Shown: one piece after another, positions 7,221-15,602 of the stretch
Position numbering within the stretch: the first letter of the stretch is position 1
How the letters are laid out: each line of letters begins with the position of its first letter
Assembly: GCF_029054785.1 (NCBI RefSeq)
Contig: NZ_JAIDEN010000144.1
Location: 1 to 35,366 of the forward strand
Direction of reading: 5' to 3'
From: Duncaniella sp.
GTDB taxonomy: Bacteria > Bacteroidota > Bacteroidia > Bacteroidales > Muribaculaceae
Length of the DNA stretch: 35,366 nucleotides
Notes under the pieces: model-generated
Seen by the model: the letters and a program-made list of their open reading frames with translations, nothing else
Told to the model about the DNA's origin: nothing
The model's database searches: none
Made by a program: the position numbers and the translations under genes

Positions 7221-9125
7221 AGTCTTTTTCAAGAGTGTTATCTTATTGAGCAGGATTGTACCCCCGATGTATGTGAGGGCTATCTTGTTGGGCCCTTCCC
7301 GGAGGGAGACTACGACGGTGTTCGAGGGATGGACCGCAATCCAGTCATCCGGACTGACAGCCGGGCAGATCAGGGTCGCAACATCACGGTCGTTTATGCT
7401 CAGTGTGCGGAGTGCATCGCGTTCAGATCCGTTGGAATATCCGACAGTGAGGAAATAATCGCCGGCAATGGGCGCATTGGCATAGCAGGTGATGCGGGTG
7501 TTGTGGCGGGCGGCAAGTTCGATGTAGTTGTCGGCAGTACGGCGGTCTTTTATGAAATGCAGCGGCGGACGACGCGGAGTGACCGAAGAGGCATTGACGG
7601 TGATCTCAGTCTGTCCCGGCGCATAGATATGGCTGCGCGGAGAGAATCCCAACTTCCCGGACTTGCCGACAGGCACTATCGCAGTCACACTGACATCAGG
7701 CGACGGCAACCGATAGCTGTCACGGTCCAGAAACCGGACCATGACTCCGTCGATATAGACCCCGTAGCGCAGATCAGGATCAAAATCCATGATTTTCAAG
7801 TCTCTCCCGTCCTGACCCCATCTGAGCTGCGGCAGAGACAATATATTTTCCCGTTCCACGACATTTATGCCCCGTTCAGACTGATCGTTGCCCGACAGTT
7901 TTATCTCGATCCTGTGACGCCCCTTCAGCGAAGAGTCTATCCGCGGAATCCTGACACTGACCGAGTCGACAAGGAAGGATGCGATACGGTCACCGGTGCC
8001 CCGCATCACGATATCAAGCTCGGCCTCACGGTAGCGGAAACCTTTCAGCACCTTGTCACCTTCGAATTCGACAGGGACCATCGGCTTGAAATAAATGCCC
8101 GATGGCGTTGGATTCATGCCGAAAAATCCTTTCAGCACCACGGCAGGCCATTCGGACGAATGGTTCCGATCAGGGTTCGCCCCGACCAGCGAAGAGACGC
8201 TGAGCACAAAAGCCTGCGGATTGCGGACCTTGGCAGCCGAGAGAGCGAAAAGAGCCTGGGTAAGCGGAGTGAATTCACCCGCTGCCGGACTGATTTGCGG
8301 AAAAACATCCGGAACGCCGTCGCGACAGAGCGGAAGCGAGGCCACCACTGCCTCTGACATCTCCGGTGTGGCAATGCCGCCGAGCACACAGAGTGCATTC
8401 GCTCTGCTGTCAGACACAGCGGACAGAACCGGATAATACTGTCCGTAGAGATATTGTCCGTAGCGCTGCATGTCAGGGATCCAAAGACGGTCATTGATGG
8501 CGTTGCGCAACGTCGTAAATGACAACTGATGTTCGCTTTCTGCATAGAGCCGCAGCACACCGGCCATCTGGGAACAGACCGCATAGGCCGTAGCCGTCGA
8601 GGCATTCACGGCGGTCGAAACTGTCGAGTAGCGGTCCATTGGCTTCATCCATTGCGGATAGAAACTACCCGCTTCATCGACCCACTGCGGCTGTCCGCCT
8701 CTCAGCGGAGTTTCCAAACCGATACCATAGGAGGAGTATTGTCTCAGCAATGATTTTGTCAGAACGTCATAAGCCTCCTTGATCCATGACTCGGAACCGG
8801 TCATGCAATAGATTTCCCATGCAGCAGTGGCCCAGGCTCCGACATCGGTCACTTTCGGGAATTCAGGCTGCGGCAGGCGCCCGTCTTTCAGCACCGAACG
8901 CAACACAGCCATAGACTCTTCAGGCCGCAGCATTCCTTCCGACAAAGCCACATCAGCAAGCGAGATCCGGGAGCTGTCAGCCGAGAGTCCGACTCCTATG
9001 CTGTCAGCTCTCATTTCAAAGCTCGCACCGTCGCCAATGACGCATTCCTCCACATCGGAATGCGAACACGACACTGCGGAGAGCAGCATCAGAAGAAACA
9101 GAAGCGGCAGTTGCGGGCGAAGCAT
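7215..9125 (-). CDS. Glycosidase-like lipoprotein with C-terminal CBM-like domain
   Basis: A 636-residue exported protein whose exact family I do not recognise. Residues 1-20 are a lipoprotein signal ending in LLSAVSC, C20 being the lipidation site. Residues about 45-330 look like an (alpha/alpha)6 six-hairpin glycosidase fold (repeated helical pairs; WVDEAGSFYPQWMKP; DRNHSSEWPAVV). Residues about 330-400 (GIYFKPMVP, LKGFRYREAELDI) resemble the C-terminal beta-sandwich of trehalase- or rhamnosidase-like enzymes. The last 120 or so residues (NYIELAARHNTRITCY, SLREGPNKIALTYIG) resemble a CBM6/35 carbohydrate-binding module. A periplasmic or surface role in glycan breakdown is inferred. No SusC/D pair is adjacent, so it is not in a classic utilisation locus here. 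Confidence 0.65.
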   Translation of the reverse strand: MLRPQLPLLFLLMLLSAVSCSHSDVEECVIGDGASFEMRADSIGVGLSADSSRISLADVALSEGMLRPEESMAVLRSVLKDGRLPQPEFPKVTDVGAWATAAWEIYCMTGSESWIKEAYDVLTKSLLRQYSSYGIGLETPLRGGQPQWVDEAGSFYPQWMKPMDRYSTVSTAVNASTATAYAVCSQMAGVLRLYAESEHQLSFTTLRNAINDRLWIPDMQRYGQYLYGQYYPVLSAVSDSRANALCVLGGIATPEMSEAVVASLPLCRDGVPDVFPQISPAAGEFTPLTQALFALSAAKVRNPQAFVLSVSSLVGANPDRNHSSEWPAVVLKGFFGMNPTPSGIYFKPMVPVEFEGDKVLKGFRYREAELDIVMRGTGDRIASFLVDSVSVRIPRIDSSLKGRHRIEIKLSGNDQSERGINVVERENILSLPQLRWGQDGRDLKIMDFDPDLRYGVYIDGVMVRFLDRDSYRLPSPDVSVTAIVPVGKSGKLGFSPRSHIYAPGQTEITVNASSVTPRRPPLHFIKDRRTADNYIELAARHNTRITCYANAPIAGDYFLTVGYSNGSERDALRTLSINDRDVATLICPAVSPDDWIAVHPSNTVVVSLREGPNKIALTYIGGTILLNKITLLKKTS

Positions 9126-9176
9126 AAGCGAAAAAGCTGCGATTCAGGAGGGCTGTTCAACAATTGTCGTCAAAGC

Positions 9177-9186
9177 ACCTCTAAAC
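9177..9186 (-). repeat. Diverged TTTAGAGGT motif in leader of lipoprotein gene
   Basis: Read on the - strand, TTTAGAGGTGCTTT resembles the leuA-leader copy TTTAGAGGTTGTTT. It lies about 50 bases upstream of the lipoprotein start at 9125. The match is short and could be chance. Confidence 0.3.
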
Positions 9187-9246
9187 AATGCGGTTATATC
9201 AAACAATCCAGGCTGTGTATATATATAACAATTCAAGTCACAACAA

Positions 9247-9279
9247 TAGCGATGAAAATTGCATACCGCAATCTTCACC
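9247..9279 (-). other. RNA hairpin in rpsU 3' region
   Basis: On the - strand this reads GCGGTGAAGATTGC-GGTAT-GCAATTTTCATCGC, a fully paired 14-bp stem that uses two G-U pairs. On the + strand the same positions are A-C mismatches, so the structure favours - strand RNA. It lies about 100 bases beyond the rpsU stop and about 120 bases before the lipoprotein start. No U-tract follows. Confidence 0.5.
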
Positions 9280-9380
9280 GCCATCGGATATGGTTTTATC
9301 AAATAAATTCGGGTGATTTCCGGGTGTTTTCCTGACCTCCTTTCGGTTGATTGTATAAAGGCAGTGCTAATCAGAAAAAT

Positions 9381-9572
9381 TTATTCCTCGTTGGCACGAA
9401 GCTGCTGAACGTAAACAGCCTTCATCATTTTCTTACGGTTGGTCACAGAGGGCTTCTGGAAAGCCTGACGTGAACGGAGTTCGCGAACGATGCCGGTTTT
9501 TTCAAATTTACGTTTGAATTTCTTCAGTGCTTTTTCGATGTTTTCACCTTCTTTTACTTGTACGATGATCAT
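9381..9572 (-). CDS. rpsU: 30S ribosomal protein bS21
   Basis: The 63-residue basic protein has the S21 signature: KKFKRKFEKTGI (17-28), then RELRSRQAFQKPS and a KK-rich tail. It binds the 30S platform near the anti-Shine-Dalgarno sequence. In Bacteroidota ribosomes bS21 with bS6 and bS18 is reported to sequester that sequence, which fits the lack of Shine-Dalgarno sites in this window. Its own leader shows only a weak AAAGAA. It is transcribed alone from a promoter at 9676-9706, giving a leader of about 100 bases. Confidence 0.96.
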   Translation of the reverse strand: MIIVQVKEGENIEKALKKFKRKFEKTGIVRELRSRQAFQKPSVTNRKKMMKAVYVQQLRANEE

Positions 9573-9675
9573 TGTGGTTCTTTGATTATTGAAATTAAGT
9601 TATTAATTAGTGGAAGACCTCCGGCCAGTCGGCTGAAATATCGGTCGGGGACGGACGCTCCACGGTTTTGCGCGG

Positions 9676-9706
9676 CAAAATTACTAATTCTTTTTCGTAT
9701 TTCAAA
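9676..9706 (-). promoter_or_regulatory. Promoter of rpsU
   Basis: On the - strand TTTG (9703-9706) and TAATTTTG (9676-9683) are separated by 19 bases, a full match to the Bacteroidota consensus. Confidence 0.75.
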
Positions 9707-9795
9707 ACATTTTAGCATTTTAGGCGCAGAAAATTCCGCCGGACGGACTCACATCGGCTTATGACGCATGAATCCGGACCGTTGGGATAAAGACA

Positions 9796-9821
9796 GACGA
9801 GGCCGCCTGAGCGACCTCGTC
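9796..9821 (-). terminator. Probable terminator after nhaD
   Basis: GACGAGG and CCTCGTC form the outer stem of a hairpin with an inner CGC/GCG pair. The U-tract on the - strand is weak (TGTCTTT), so termination may be partial. Confidence 0.55.
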
Positions 9822-9852
9822 CGTATAATTTCTTACTCGTCCGTAGTTTTTC

Positions 9853-11142
9853 TTACATGAAGAGGGTCTGGAGCGCATAGGTGCCAATGCCGGCGAGATA
9901 ACCGACAAAAGCGATCCAGGTGAAGCGGCGCAGATACCAGCCGAAACTGATTTTTTCGAGACCCATCACAACCACACCGGCTGCGGATCCGATGATCAGC
10001 ATCGAGCCGCCGACTCCGGCACAGTAGGCAAGCAGCTGCCAGAAAAGACCGTCGCAGGCAAAATCGCCGCTGGGAGCGATGGCATACATGTCCATACAGC
10101 CTGCCACAAGAGGCACATTGTCAACGATGCTTGAAACCACACCGATCACACCGGTCACAAGATAGTGGTTGCCGTTGGAAGCCTCGTTGAGCCACTGACC
10201 GAAGGAGGTCAGCACACCTGTTTCCTGAAGGGTTGCTACTGCAAGCAGGATGCCGAGGAAGAAAAGGATTGTGGCAAGGTCGATGCGCGAAAGCAGGCTT
10301 GTAACTTTCAGATGAGAGTTCTCAGCGAAGATCGAGTTGCGGGTCGAACGCCATTCGCTGACAAGCCAAAGGACTCCGAGCGCGAGCAGAATGCCCATGA
10401 AGGGGGGCAGACCGGTCAGCATACGGAAGATGGGGACAAAGATCAGACCGCCGACACCGAAAATGAGGATGATCTTACGGTCGGCAGGTGAATTCTGAAT
10501 CATGCTGGTATCAGCCTGTTTCGGTGCGACAACCTCACCCTTGAGATAGAGCGACACGCAGAGGGCCGAGACGATGACAGAGACAACCGAAGGAATGATC
10601 AGCTGGGAGATTACACCGGCTGTCGAGATCATGCCTTTGATCCATAGCATGATGGTGGTGACGTCGCCGATCGGCGAGAAGGCACCGCCTGCGTTGGCGG
10701 CGATGATGATGATGCCGCCGTAGATCATGCGGTCCTTGTGGTCCTCGATGAGTTTGCGGAGCACCATGATCATCACGATCGAGGTTGTCAGGTTGTCAAG
10801 AATTGCCGAGAGGATGAATGTCATCGCCGTGATGCGCCACAAGAGAGCCTTTTTGCTCTTGGTGGCCAAAGCGTCATGAACAAAATAGAAACCGCCGTTG
10901 GCGTCCACGATCTCGACGATCGTCATTGCGCCCATAAGGAAGAAGAGGATCTCGCAGGTCTCTCCGAGATGATGGAGCAGGCGTCCGGAATAATCAGCGC
11001 TTTCACCGACGCCACAGGCATAAAGAGTCCAGCAGATGACGCACATCAGCAGTGCGGGAACGGCTTTGTTGATTTTCAGCACACTCTCAAGTGCGATACA
11101 AAGGTAGCCGAGAATAAAAAATGTTACAATAGCTGTTACCAT
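9853..11142 (-). CDS. nhaD: NhaD-type Na+/H+ antiporter
   Basis: Inner-membrane cation/proton antiporter of the ion-transporter superfamily, 429 residues with about 12 hydrophobic segments. Characteristic polar motifs are LDNLTTSIVMI (about 112-122), ANAGGAFSPIGDVTTIMLW (about 149-167) and SIVDNVPLV in the second half, all typical of NhaD. It would export Na+, which is notable because the nearby mmd operon encodes a Na+-pumping decarboxylase that makes a sodium gradient. Its own promoter is predicted at 11241-11271. Confidence 0.9.
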   Translation of the reverse strand: MVTAIVTFFILGYLCIALESVLKINKAVPALLMCVICWTLYACGVGESADYSGRLLHHLGETCEILFFLMGAMTIVEIVDANGGFYFVHDALATKSKKALLWRITAMTFILSAILDNLTTSIVMIMVLRKLIEDHKDRMIYGGIIIIAANAGGAFSPIGDVTTIMLWIKGMISTAGVISQLIIPSVVSVIVSALCVSLYLKGEVVAPKQADTSMIQNSPADRKIILIFGVGGLIFVPIFRMLTGLPPFMGILLALGVLWLVSEWRSTRNSIFAENSHLKVTSLLSRIDLATILFFLGILLAVATLQETGVLTSFGQWLNEASNGNHYLVTGVIGVVSSIVDNVPLVAGCMDMYAIAPSGDFACDGLFWQLLAYCAGVGGSMLIIGSAAGVVVMGLEKISFGWYLRRFTWIAFVGYLAGIGTYALQTLFM

Positions 11143-11240
11143 TTCTAATGATTTTATTTCATGGATTATATTTAAACGTGAGATCGATTAAGGTAAGAAC
11201 AAATTGCTTTAAAGGCCTGTCAAGACTGACAATCCTTGCG

Positions 11241-11271
11241 CAAAGGTCGGAATTATCATTTTCAAAACAAA
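11241..11271 (-). promoter_or_regulatory. Possible promoter of nhaD
   Basis: On the - strand TTTG (11268-11271), 19 bases, then GACCTTTG (11241-11248), one mismatch from TAnnTTTG. The rest of 11143-11409 shows no convincing gene; a 72-codon frame there has no family features. Confidence 0.5.
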
Positions 11272-11409
11272 ATTTAAAATAATGAAATATTTCCGTAATC
11301 AACGGATACTCAGAGGGGATCGGAATTGAACAGCTACAATAAGGCAGCCCTCTGACGACACACGCCTGCGCGAGCATGTGGAAAGAAATTACTTAACGCC
11401 GGAAACCGC

Positions 11410-12186
11410 TCACCGGAGTTTATCCATTACGTCACGGATGACAAGAGAGGCCAGAGTCATCCCGAAAACAGCAGTAATGTGCATAAAGGCACCGTTTACC
11501 GCCACTTTTCCGTAAGTCATCGCCCCGCTGCCGTCGACAAGCGAAGCTGCATCCTGATGATTCGGGACGAGTTCATCGGAATAGACACACTTGAATTTGC
11601 GGGCAGGAAATTCACCTGATTTCTTGAATTTACGCCGCAAGGCTGCTGCAAGCGGACAGCCTTTGACCTTCCAGAACTCGGCGACAGCTATGCGCGAGGG
11701 GTCAAGTTTGAGAGCAGCGCCCATCGAGGAATAAAAAACCACCGGACGGTCACTTCGGGCCGTTTCGGCCATCGCCGCCGTGGCATTACGGATCAGCAAA
11801 GCCTTGTCGGCAAGGGAGTCGATCGCGTCAATGACATAATCATAGTCCCTGAGGTCATAGCACTGCTGGGTCTCCGCATTGTAAAAGCCATGTATGGCTT
11901 CAATCTGCGCCTCAGGATTTATGTCGAGCAGGCGTTCTTTCATCACGTCGACCTTCACCCGGCCGACAGTCGACGCAGTGGCAGGCAGCTGACGGTTTAT
12001 ATTCGAGGCGGCGACAGAGTCGGCATCGACAATCGTCAATCGGGAGATGCCGCTGCGCACCAGAGTCTCGGCTGTCCAGCTGCCGACGCCGCCGACACCG
12101 AAAATTATAACTCTCTTCGAAGCCAAAGCCTCAAAAGCCGCGACTCCCGTAAGAAGAGCCACTCGATTGAAACAATCATTTATCAT
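11410..12186 (-). CDS. tcdA: tRNA threonylcarbamoyladenosine dehydratase (TcdA/CsdL)
   Basis: E1/ThiF-family enzyme of 258 residues that uses ATP to cyclise t6A37 to ct6A in ANN-decoding tRNAs. The adenylate-binding GVGGVGS is at 30-36, followed by VDAD and the RQLPA region (R65) that binds ATP in this family. The C-terminal part (KCVYSDE, NGAFMHITAVFGMTLASLVI) fits the TcdA membrane-associated segment. It lies 31 bases downstream of a conserved hypothetical gene on the same strand and is probably co-transcribed. Confidence 0.9.
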   Translation of the reverse strand: MINDCFNRVALLTGVAAFEALASKRVIIFGVGGVGSWTAETLVRSGISRLTIVDADSVAASNINRQLPATASTVGRVKVDVMKERLLDINPEAQIEAIHGFYNAETQQCYDLRDYDYVIDAIDSLADKALLIRNATAAMAETARSDRPVVFYSSMGAALKLDPSRIAVAEFWKVKGCPLAAALRRKFKKSGEFPARKFKCVYSDELVPNHQDAASLVDGSGAMTYGKVAVNGAFMHITAVFGMTLASLVIRDVMDKLR

Positions 12187-12217
12187 TTTTTCAGCAGAGG
12201 GGATTTAAGACGGACTC

Positions 12218-12568
12218 TCAGCGGCCCGGCAGAATCGAGTCTTTCAGCCGCGACCAGACGGAGGGCTTGTCCATGCGCAGATGGACATTGACCTTTGAAT
12301 CCGATTTGCTCAGAAACACGATGGAATTACGCAACACAATGGCTATCTGATTTTCAAACTCAAATATCTCATGGATATGCCTCAGAGGGATTCTGGCAAA
12401 TGGCGATGCCGGATCGACACTTCCTATAAACAGATCGTCCTCGTCAATGACAATGCCATGATTCTCCAGAGCATAATCAAAAAGCAGTCCAATGTTAAGT
12501 TCATCTATGGATGCGGGTGGCCGATTATATTTCCGGTAGAGCGCATCAATAAGTTTTCGTGTTACCAT
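12218..12568 (-). CDS. Conserved hypothetical protein
   Basis: A 116-residue soluble protein without a signal peptide. Its function is unknown to me, though the start (MVTRKLIDALYRKYNRPP) resembles hypothetical proteins I recall from other Bacteroidales. The first half is acidic (DELNIGLLFDYALENHGIVIDEDD), the middle has alternating beta-like segments (IHEIFEFENQIAIVLRNSIVFL), and the tail is basic. Codon use matches its neighbours and the frame is intact. It precedes tcdA by 31 bases, so a link to tRNA modification or simple co-transcription is possible, but nothing in the sequence shows which. Confidence 0.75.
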   Translation of the reverse strand: MVTRKLIDALYRKYNRPPASIDELNIGLLFDYALENHGIVIDEDDLFIGSVDPASPFARIPLRHIHEIFEFENQIAIVLRNSIVFLSKSDSKVNVHLRMDKPSVWSRLKDSILPGR

Positions 12569-12834
12569 AATTTAGGATGAATGGATAAATGCCCCGGAAC
12601 TCAGACCGGAGAGGAAAAAGGGGATGGCCTGTCATTTCACTATGCCCAGTCACTGTGTTGCATTGGCGAATAGAGGTCTCATGTTGAAATCAGCATCGGA
12701 TGTGATAATTTCTATTATTTAAACACCCCAGACTGACAAAGGTTTTCAATCAAGTCCGATTTTATCATCCGGCAGCCGGATCTTTTCCGGAAAACATTTT
12801 TACCACAAAATTGCTTATCAGACAAATCTTTCAG
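12569..12834. other. Intergenic, no gene seen
   Basis: Spacer between the propionate operon terminator and the hypothetical gene. A near-consensus -7 element on the - strand (AACCTTTG at 12737-12744) lacks a matching -33 box. I see no open frame, RNA gene or repeat. Confidence 0.5.
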
Positions 12835-12885
12835 AAAAAGCGCAGGGGCATAAGATTTTAATCAGCTAAAATTTATGCCCCTGCG
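12835..12885 (-). terminator. Terminator of the mce-mmdA-oadB operon
   Basis: A 19-bp stem with one bulged base pairs 12841-12860 with 12867-12885 (CGCAGGGGCATAA against TTATGCCCCTGCG). On the - strand it is followed by CTTTTTC. It sits 30 bases after the oadB stop. Confidence 0.92.
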
Positions 12886-12915
12886 TCTATGAGGGAAATT
12901 CAGGTCAGGATCTTA

Positions 12916-14070
12916 TCAGGCAAGGAAGCCGAGAAGCACACCGGCAGCCACTGCCGAACCGATCACACCGGCCACGTTCGGACCCATAGCGTGCATCAGC
13001 AGGTAGTTGCTCGGATCGTATTCCAGACCGAGGTTGTTGGAGATACGTGCCGACATCGGGACTGCCGAAACACCGGCATTGCCGATAAGCGGATTGATCT
13101 TCTTGGACTTCGGCAGAACCAGGTTGAAGAGCTTGACAAAGATGACACCGCTGGCCGAGGCAATGATGAATGCCATGAAGCCGAGAAGGAAGATGCGGAT
13201 GGTTTCCGATGTCAGGAACTCAGAAGCCTGGGTCGAGGCGCCGACGGTCATACCGAGAAGGATGGTGACAACGTCGGTAAGCGCGTTGCTTGCAGTCTTG
13301 GCCAGACGGTTGGTGACACCACACTCACGCAGAAGGTTGCCGAAGAAGAGCATGCCCAGAAGCGGCAGGCCCGAAGGAACAACGAAGCAGGTGAGGATCA
13401 GACCGACGATCGGGAAGATGATCTTCTCGTTCTGCGACACCGCACGCGCGGGCTTCATCTTGATCAGACGCTCGTTCTTAGTGGTCAGCAGGCGCATCAG
13501 CGGGGGCTGGATCACAGGCACGAGAGCCATATAAGAGTAAGCCGAAACGGCGATAGCACCCATCAGGTTGGGAGCGAGCTTCGACGAGAGGAAGATTGCG
13601 GTCGGACCGTCGGCACCGCCGATGATGGCGATCGCACCGGCCTGGTCAGGGGCGAAGCCCAGAAGAAGAGCGACCATGTAGGCACCGAAGATACCGAACT
13701 GGGCAGCCGCGCCGATGAGCATGAGCTTCGGGTTGGCGATGAGAGCCGAGAAGTCGGTCATCGCACCGATGCCGAGGAAAATCAGAGGGGGATACCATCC
13801 GGCGCTCACACCGTTGTAGAGAATATTGAGCACAGATCCCTCTTCATAAATACCGATTTCCAGTCCGGCGGTTGTGTTGAAGGGCACATTGCCGATGAGG
13901 ATACCGAAACCTATGGGCACGAGGAGCATGGGCTCAAAGTTCTTCTTGATGGCAAGCCAGATGAAGAACAAGCCCACCAACAGCATCACCAGATGCTGCC
14001 ACGTGGCGTTGTAAAAACCTGTCAGATGCCAGAACTCCTGAAGGTTTTGGGTTAAGAATTCGCTAAACAT
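12916..14070 (-). CDS. Na+-translocating decarboxylase beta subunit (OadB/MmdB type)
   Basis: Integral membrane subunit that decarboxylates carboxybiotin and pumps Na+ outwards, 384 residues with about 9-11 hydrophobic segments. Family hallmarks are IIGGADGPTAIFLSSKLAP (the Asp is the reported Na+-site residue), PPLMRLL, GASTQASEFL and the C-terminal NYLLMHAMGPNVAGVIGSA. Given mmdA and mce upstream, methylmalonyl-CoA is the likely substrate rather than oxaloacetate. It is the last gene of the operon, 62 bases after the biotin carrier. Confidence 0.93.
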   Translation of the reverse strand: MFSEFLTQNLQEFWHLTGFYNATWQHLVMLLVGLFFIWLAIKKNFEPMLLVPIGFGILIGNVPFNTTAGLEIGIYEEGSVLNILYNGVSAGWYPPLIFLGIGAMTDFSALIANPKLMLIGAAAQFGIFGAYMVALLLGFAPDQAGAIAIIGGADGPTAIFLSSKLAPNLMGAIAVSAYSYMALVPVIQPPLMRLLTTKNERLIKMKPARAVSQNEKIIFPIVGLILTCFVVPSGLPLLGMLFFGNLLRECGVTNRLAKTASNALTDVVTILLGMTVGASTQASEFLTSETIRIFLLGFMAFIIASASGVIFVKLFNLVLPKSKKINPLIGNAGVSAVPMSARISNNLGLEYDPSNYLLMHAMGPNVAGVIGSAVAAGVLLGFLA

Positions 14071-14132
14071 AGTTGTTGCTGTTACTTGAAAGTGAGGTTT
14101 TCAATTAGACTGTCGAGACTCTCACTCTTTTG

Positions 14133-14567
14133 TTATTCGAGGGTAATGAGCACTGCACCCTGGAGCACGGAGTCACCGGCAGAGACAGCGATTGAGGCAA
14201 CCTTGCCGTCCTGGCCTGCATGGATGGCGTTTTCCATCTTCATGGCTTCAAGGACAACCACTGTATCGGAAGCCTTGACAGTGTCGCCGACCTTTACGTT
14301 GACCGAGAGGACCACACCGGGAAGCGGAGCTTCGACGCTCACGCCGGCAACTGCCGATTTGGGCTTGGCAATCACCTTGGCGCCGCTTTCTGTGCGGGGA
14401 GCAGCCGAGGGACGCGGTGCGGTTACGATAGTCACAGGCTTGTCGGTCTTTTCGAGTTCCACCTTGTAGGGAACACCGTTGACCTCCACCTTGGCGATAT
14501 TGTTGTCGATGTCGCCGACTTTAACGGTGTAGGGGTTACCGTTGATTCTATATTTATATTCTTTCAT
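14133..14567 (-). CDS. Biotin carboxyl carrier subunit
   Basis: A 144-residue carrier that shuttles the carboxyl group from the transferase to the membrane beta subunit. The N-terminal part (1-40) is a small beta domain, residues 41-72 form an Ala/Pro/Lys-rich flexible linker, and 76-144 is the biotinyl domain with EAMKMEN (K110 is the biotinylation site). The layout matches the gamma/delta-type carriers of methylmalonyl-CoA decarboxylases. It lies between the OadG-like gene (51 bases) and oadB (62 bases). Confidence 0.94.
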   Translation of the reverse strand: MKEYKYRINGNPYTVKVGDIDNNIAKVEVNGVPYKVELEKTDKPVTIVTAPRPSAAPRTESGAKVIAKPKSAVAGVSVEAPLPGVVLSVNVKVGDTVKASDTVVVLEAMKMENAIHAGQDGKVASIAVSAGDSVLQGAVLITLE

Positions 14568-14618
14568 TGTCGTGATAGTGTTTCAATGGTTGAAAGTGTT
14601 AATGGAAGGTGGTTTTGA

Positions 14619-15548
14619 TCACTTACGCGTCGGAAGTTCACGCAGGCTGTAAATCTTAGAGCTCCAGGGCGAATAAGCGCGGCGCACCTTGTTGATGGTG
14701 AGGATGGTGCTTTCGCGGTCATGAGCGTCAAGATGCTCGGCGAGCGCAGCTGAGATCGCAGCGATGACTTCGCCGGAATCCTGTTCGTGGTGGTGGTCTG
14801 CGAGTTCTTCCTCATCAGAAGCGAGAGCCTTGATCTTGCGCGAGCGCGAGATGGATGCTCCGATGCGGTTGATGATGTAGAAGCAGATCGAAAGCACGAG
14901 CAGAGCCGAGAACACGATGCACATGGCCATCACCGCCATTGCGAATCCGTGGGGATCGTTTTCGGCAAAGCTGTCGACCTTGTTGTTGGTGCTCTTGATG
15001 ATGTTGTTGCTTGAAGGTGTGATATACTTGGCCTCCGAGCCATCACGGACTTCCCAGTCGTCGGGATTGTTTGTACCACCCTCTCCGTCAACCTTGCGGG
15101 CGTAGGACTGTCCGGGGAGCAGGCTGCCGGGAACCACGATCTCGTCGATGAGCGACAGGCCGTCGGCGTCATAGATGGCAAGATAGTTGTCCTCTCCGGG
15201 AGTGAAGACGAAATTCAGGTGGAAAGTGCCTTTGTTAGGCTCACCGTCAGCCCAGAAAAGCACATGCTGACGGGCCGGAATCTCGGTGTTGACATCCCCT
15301 AAGGGCACCGGATAGAGTTTATTGTTGTTGCGGTCGTTGGTGATGAAGACGCTTGAGATCTCCAGCGGCGCAAAAGTCGAGTTGTAAAGCTCGACCCAGG
15401 CATTGTAACGGCCGAAGTCGTCCACCACACTGGTGGAGTCGTTGACGATCATCACCTCGTTGAGGCGCAGACCGCGACGACCTTGGGCCGACACTGCCGT
15501 GACACAGGCGAGAGTCACCAGCAACAGCGTTAAAAGTCTTTTCTTCAT
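14619..15548 (-). CDS. OadG-family subunit with N-terminal lamin-tail domain
   Basis: A 309-residue protein with a signal peptide (MKKRLLTLLLVTLACVTAVSA), then a lamin-tail-like domain at about 23-140 (LRLNEVMIVND, YNAWVELYNSTFAPLEIS, TFHLNFVFTPGEDNYL). A membrane helix follows at about 200-225, then a short cytosolic tail. The gene position and the single helix with a charged tail fit the gamma/OadG subunit, which tethers the carrier and stabilises the decarboxylase. The usual OadG is under 100 residues, so the exported domain is an addition. The start at 15548 is preferred over one 51 bases upstream because the signal peptide begins there. Confidence 0.78.
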   Translation of the reverse strand: MKKRLLTLLLVTLACVTAVSAQGRRGLRLNEVMIVNDSTSVVDDFGRYNAWVELYNSTFAPLEISSVFITNDRNNNKLYPVPLGDVNTEIPARQHVLFWADGEPNKGTFHLNFVFTPGEDNYLAIYDADGLSLIDEIVVPGSLLPGQSYARKVDGEGGTNNPDDWEVRDGSEAKYITPSSNNIIKSTNNKVDSFAENDPHGFAMAVMAMCIVFSALLVLSICFYIINRIGASISRSRKIKALASDEEELADHHHEQDSGEVIAAISAALAEHLDAHDRESTILTINKVRRAYSPWSSKIYSLRELPTRK

Positions 15549-15602
15549 AACTTTTTTCTGATGATAGTTTATCGGTTTTGTTGCTAACCTTTGCCTCACG
15601 GC

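Noticed and set aside
7203..8357. Open frame of 384 codons on the + strand opposite the glycosidase-like lipoprotein
   Set aside because: It begins inside the palindromic element and has no signal peptide or recognisable domain. The - strand frame has a lipobox and folded-domain character.
11159..11377. 72-codon frame on the - strand between nhaD and tcdA
   Set aside because: It has no family resemblance and covers the predicted nhaD promoter.
12889..14055. Long open frame (388 codons) on the + strand opposite oadB
   Set aside because: It is rich in His, Arg, Glu and Asp with no family features, and lies exactly antisense to a clear membrane protein gene. This is the usual shadow of GC-rich third codon positions.
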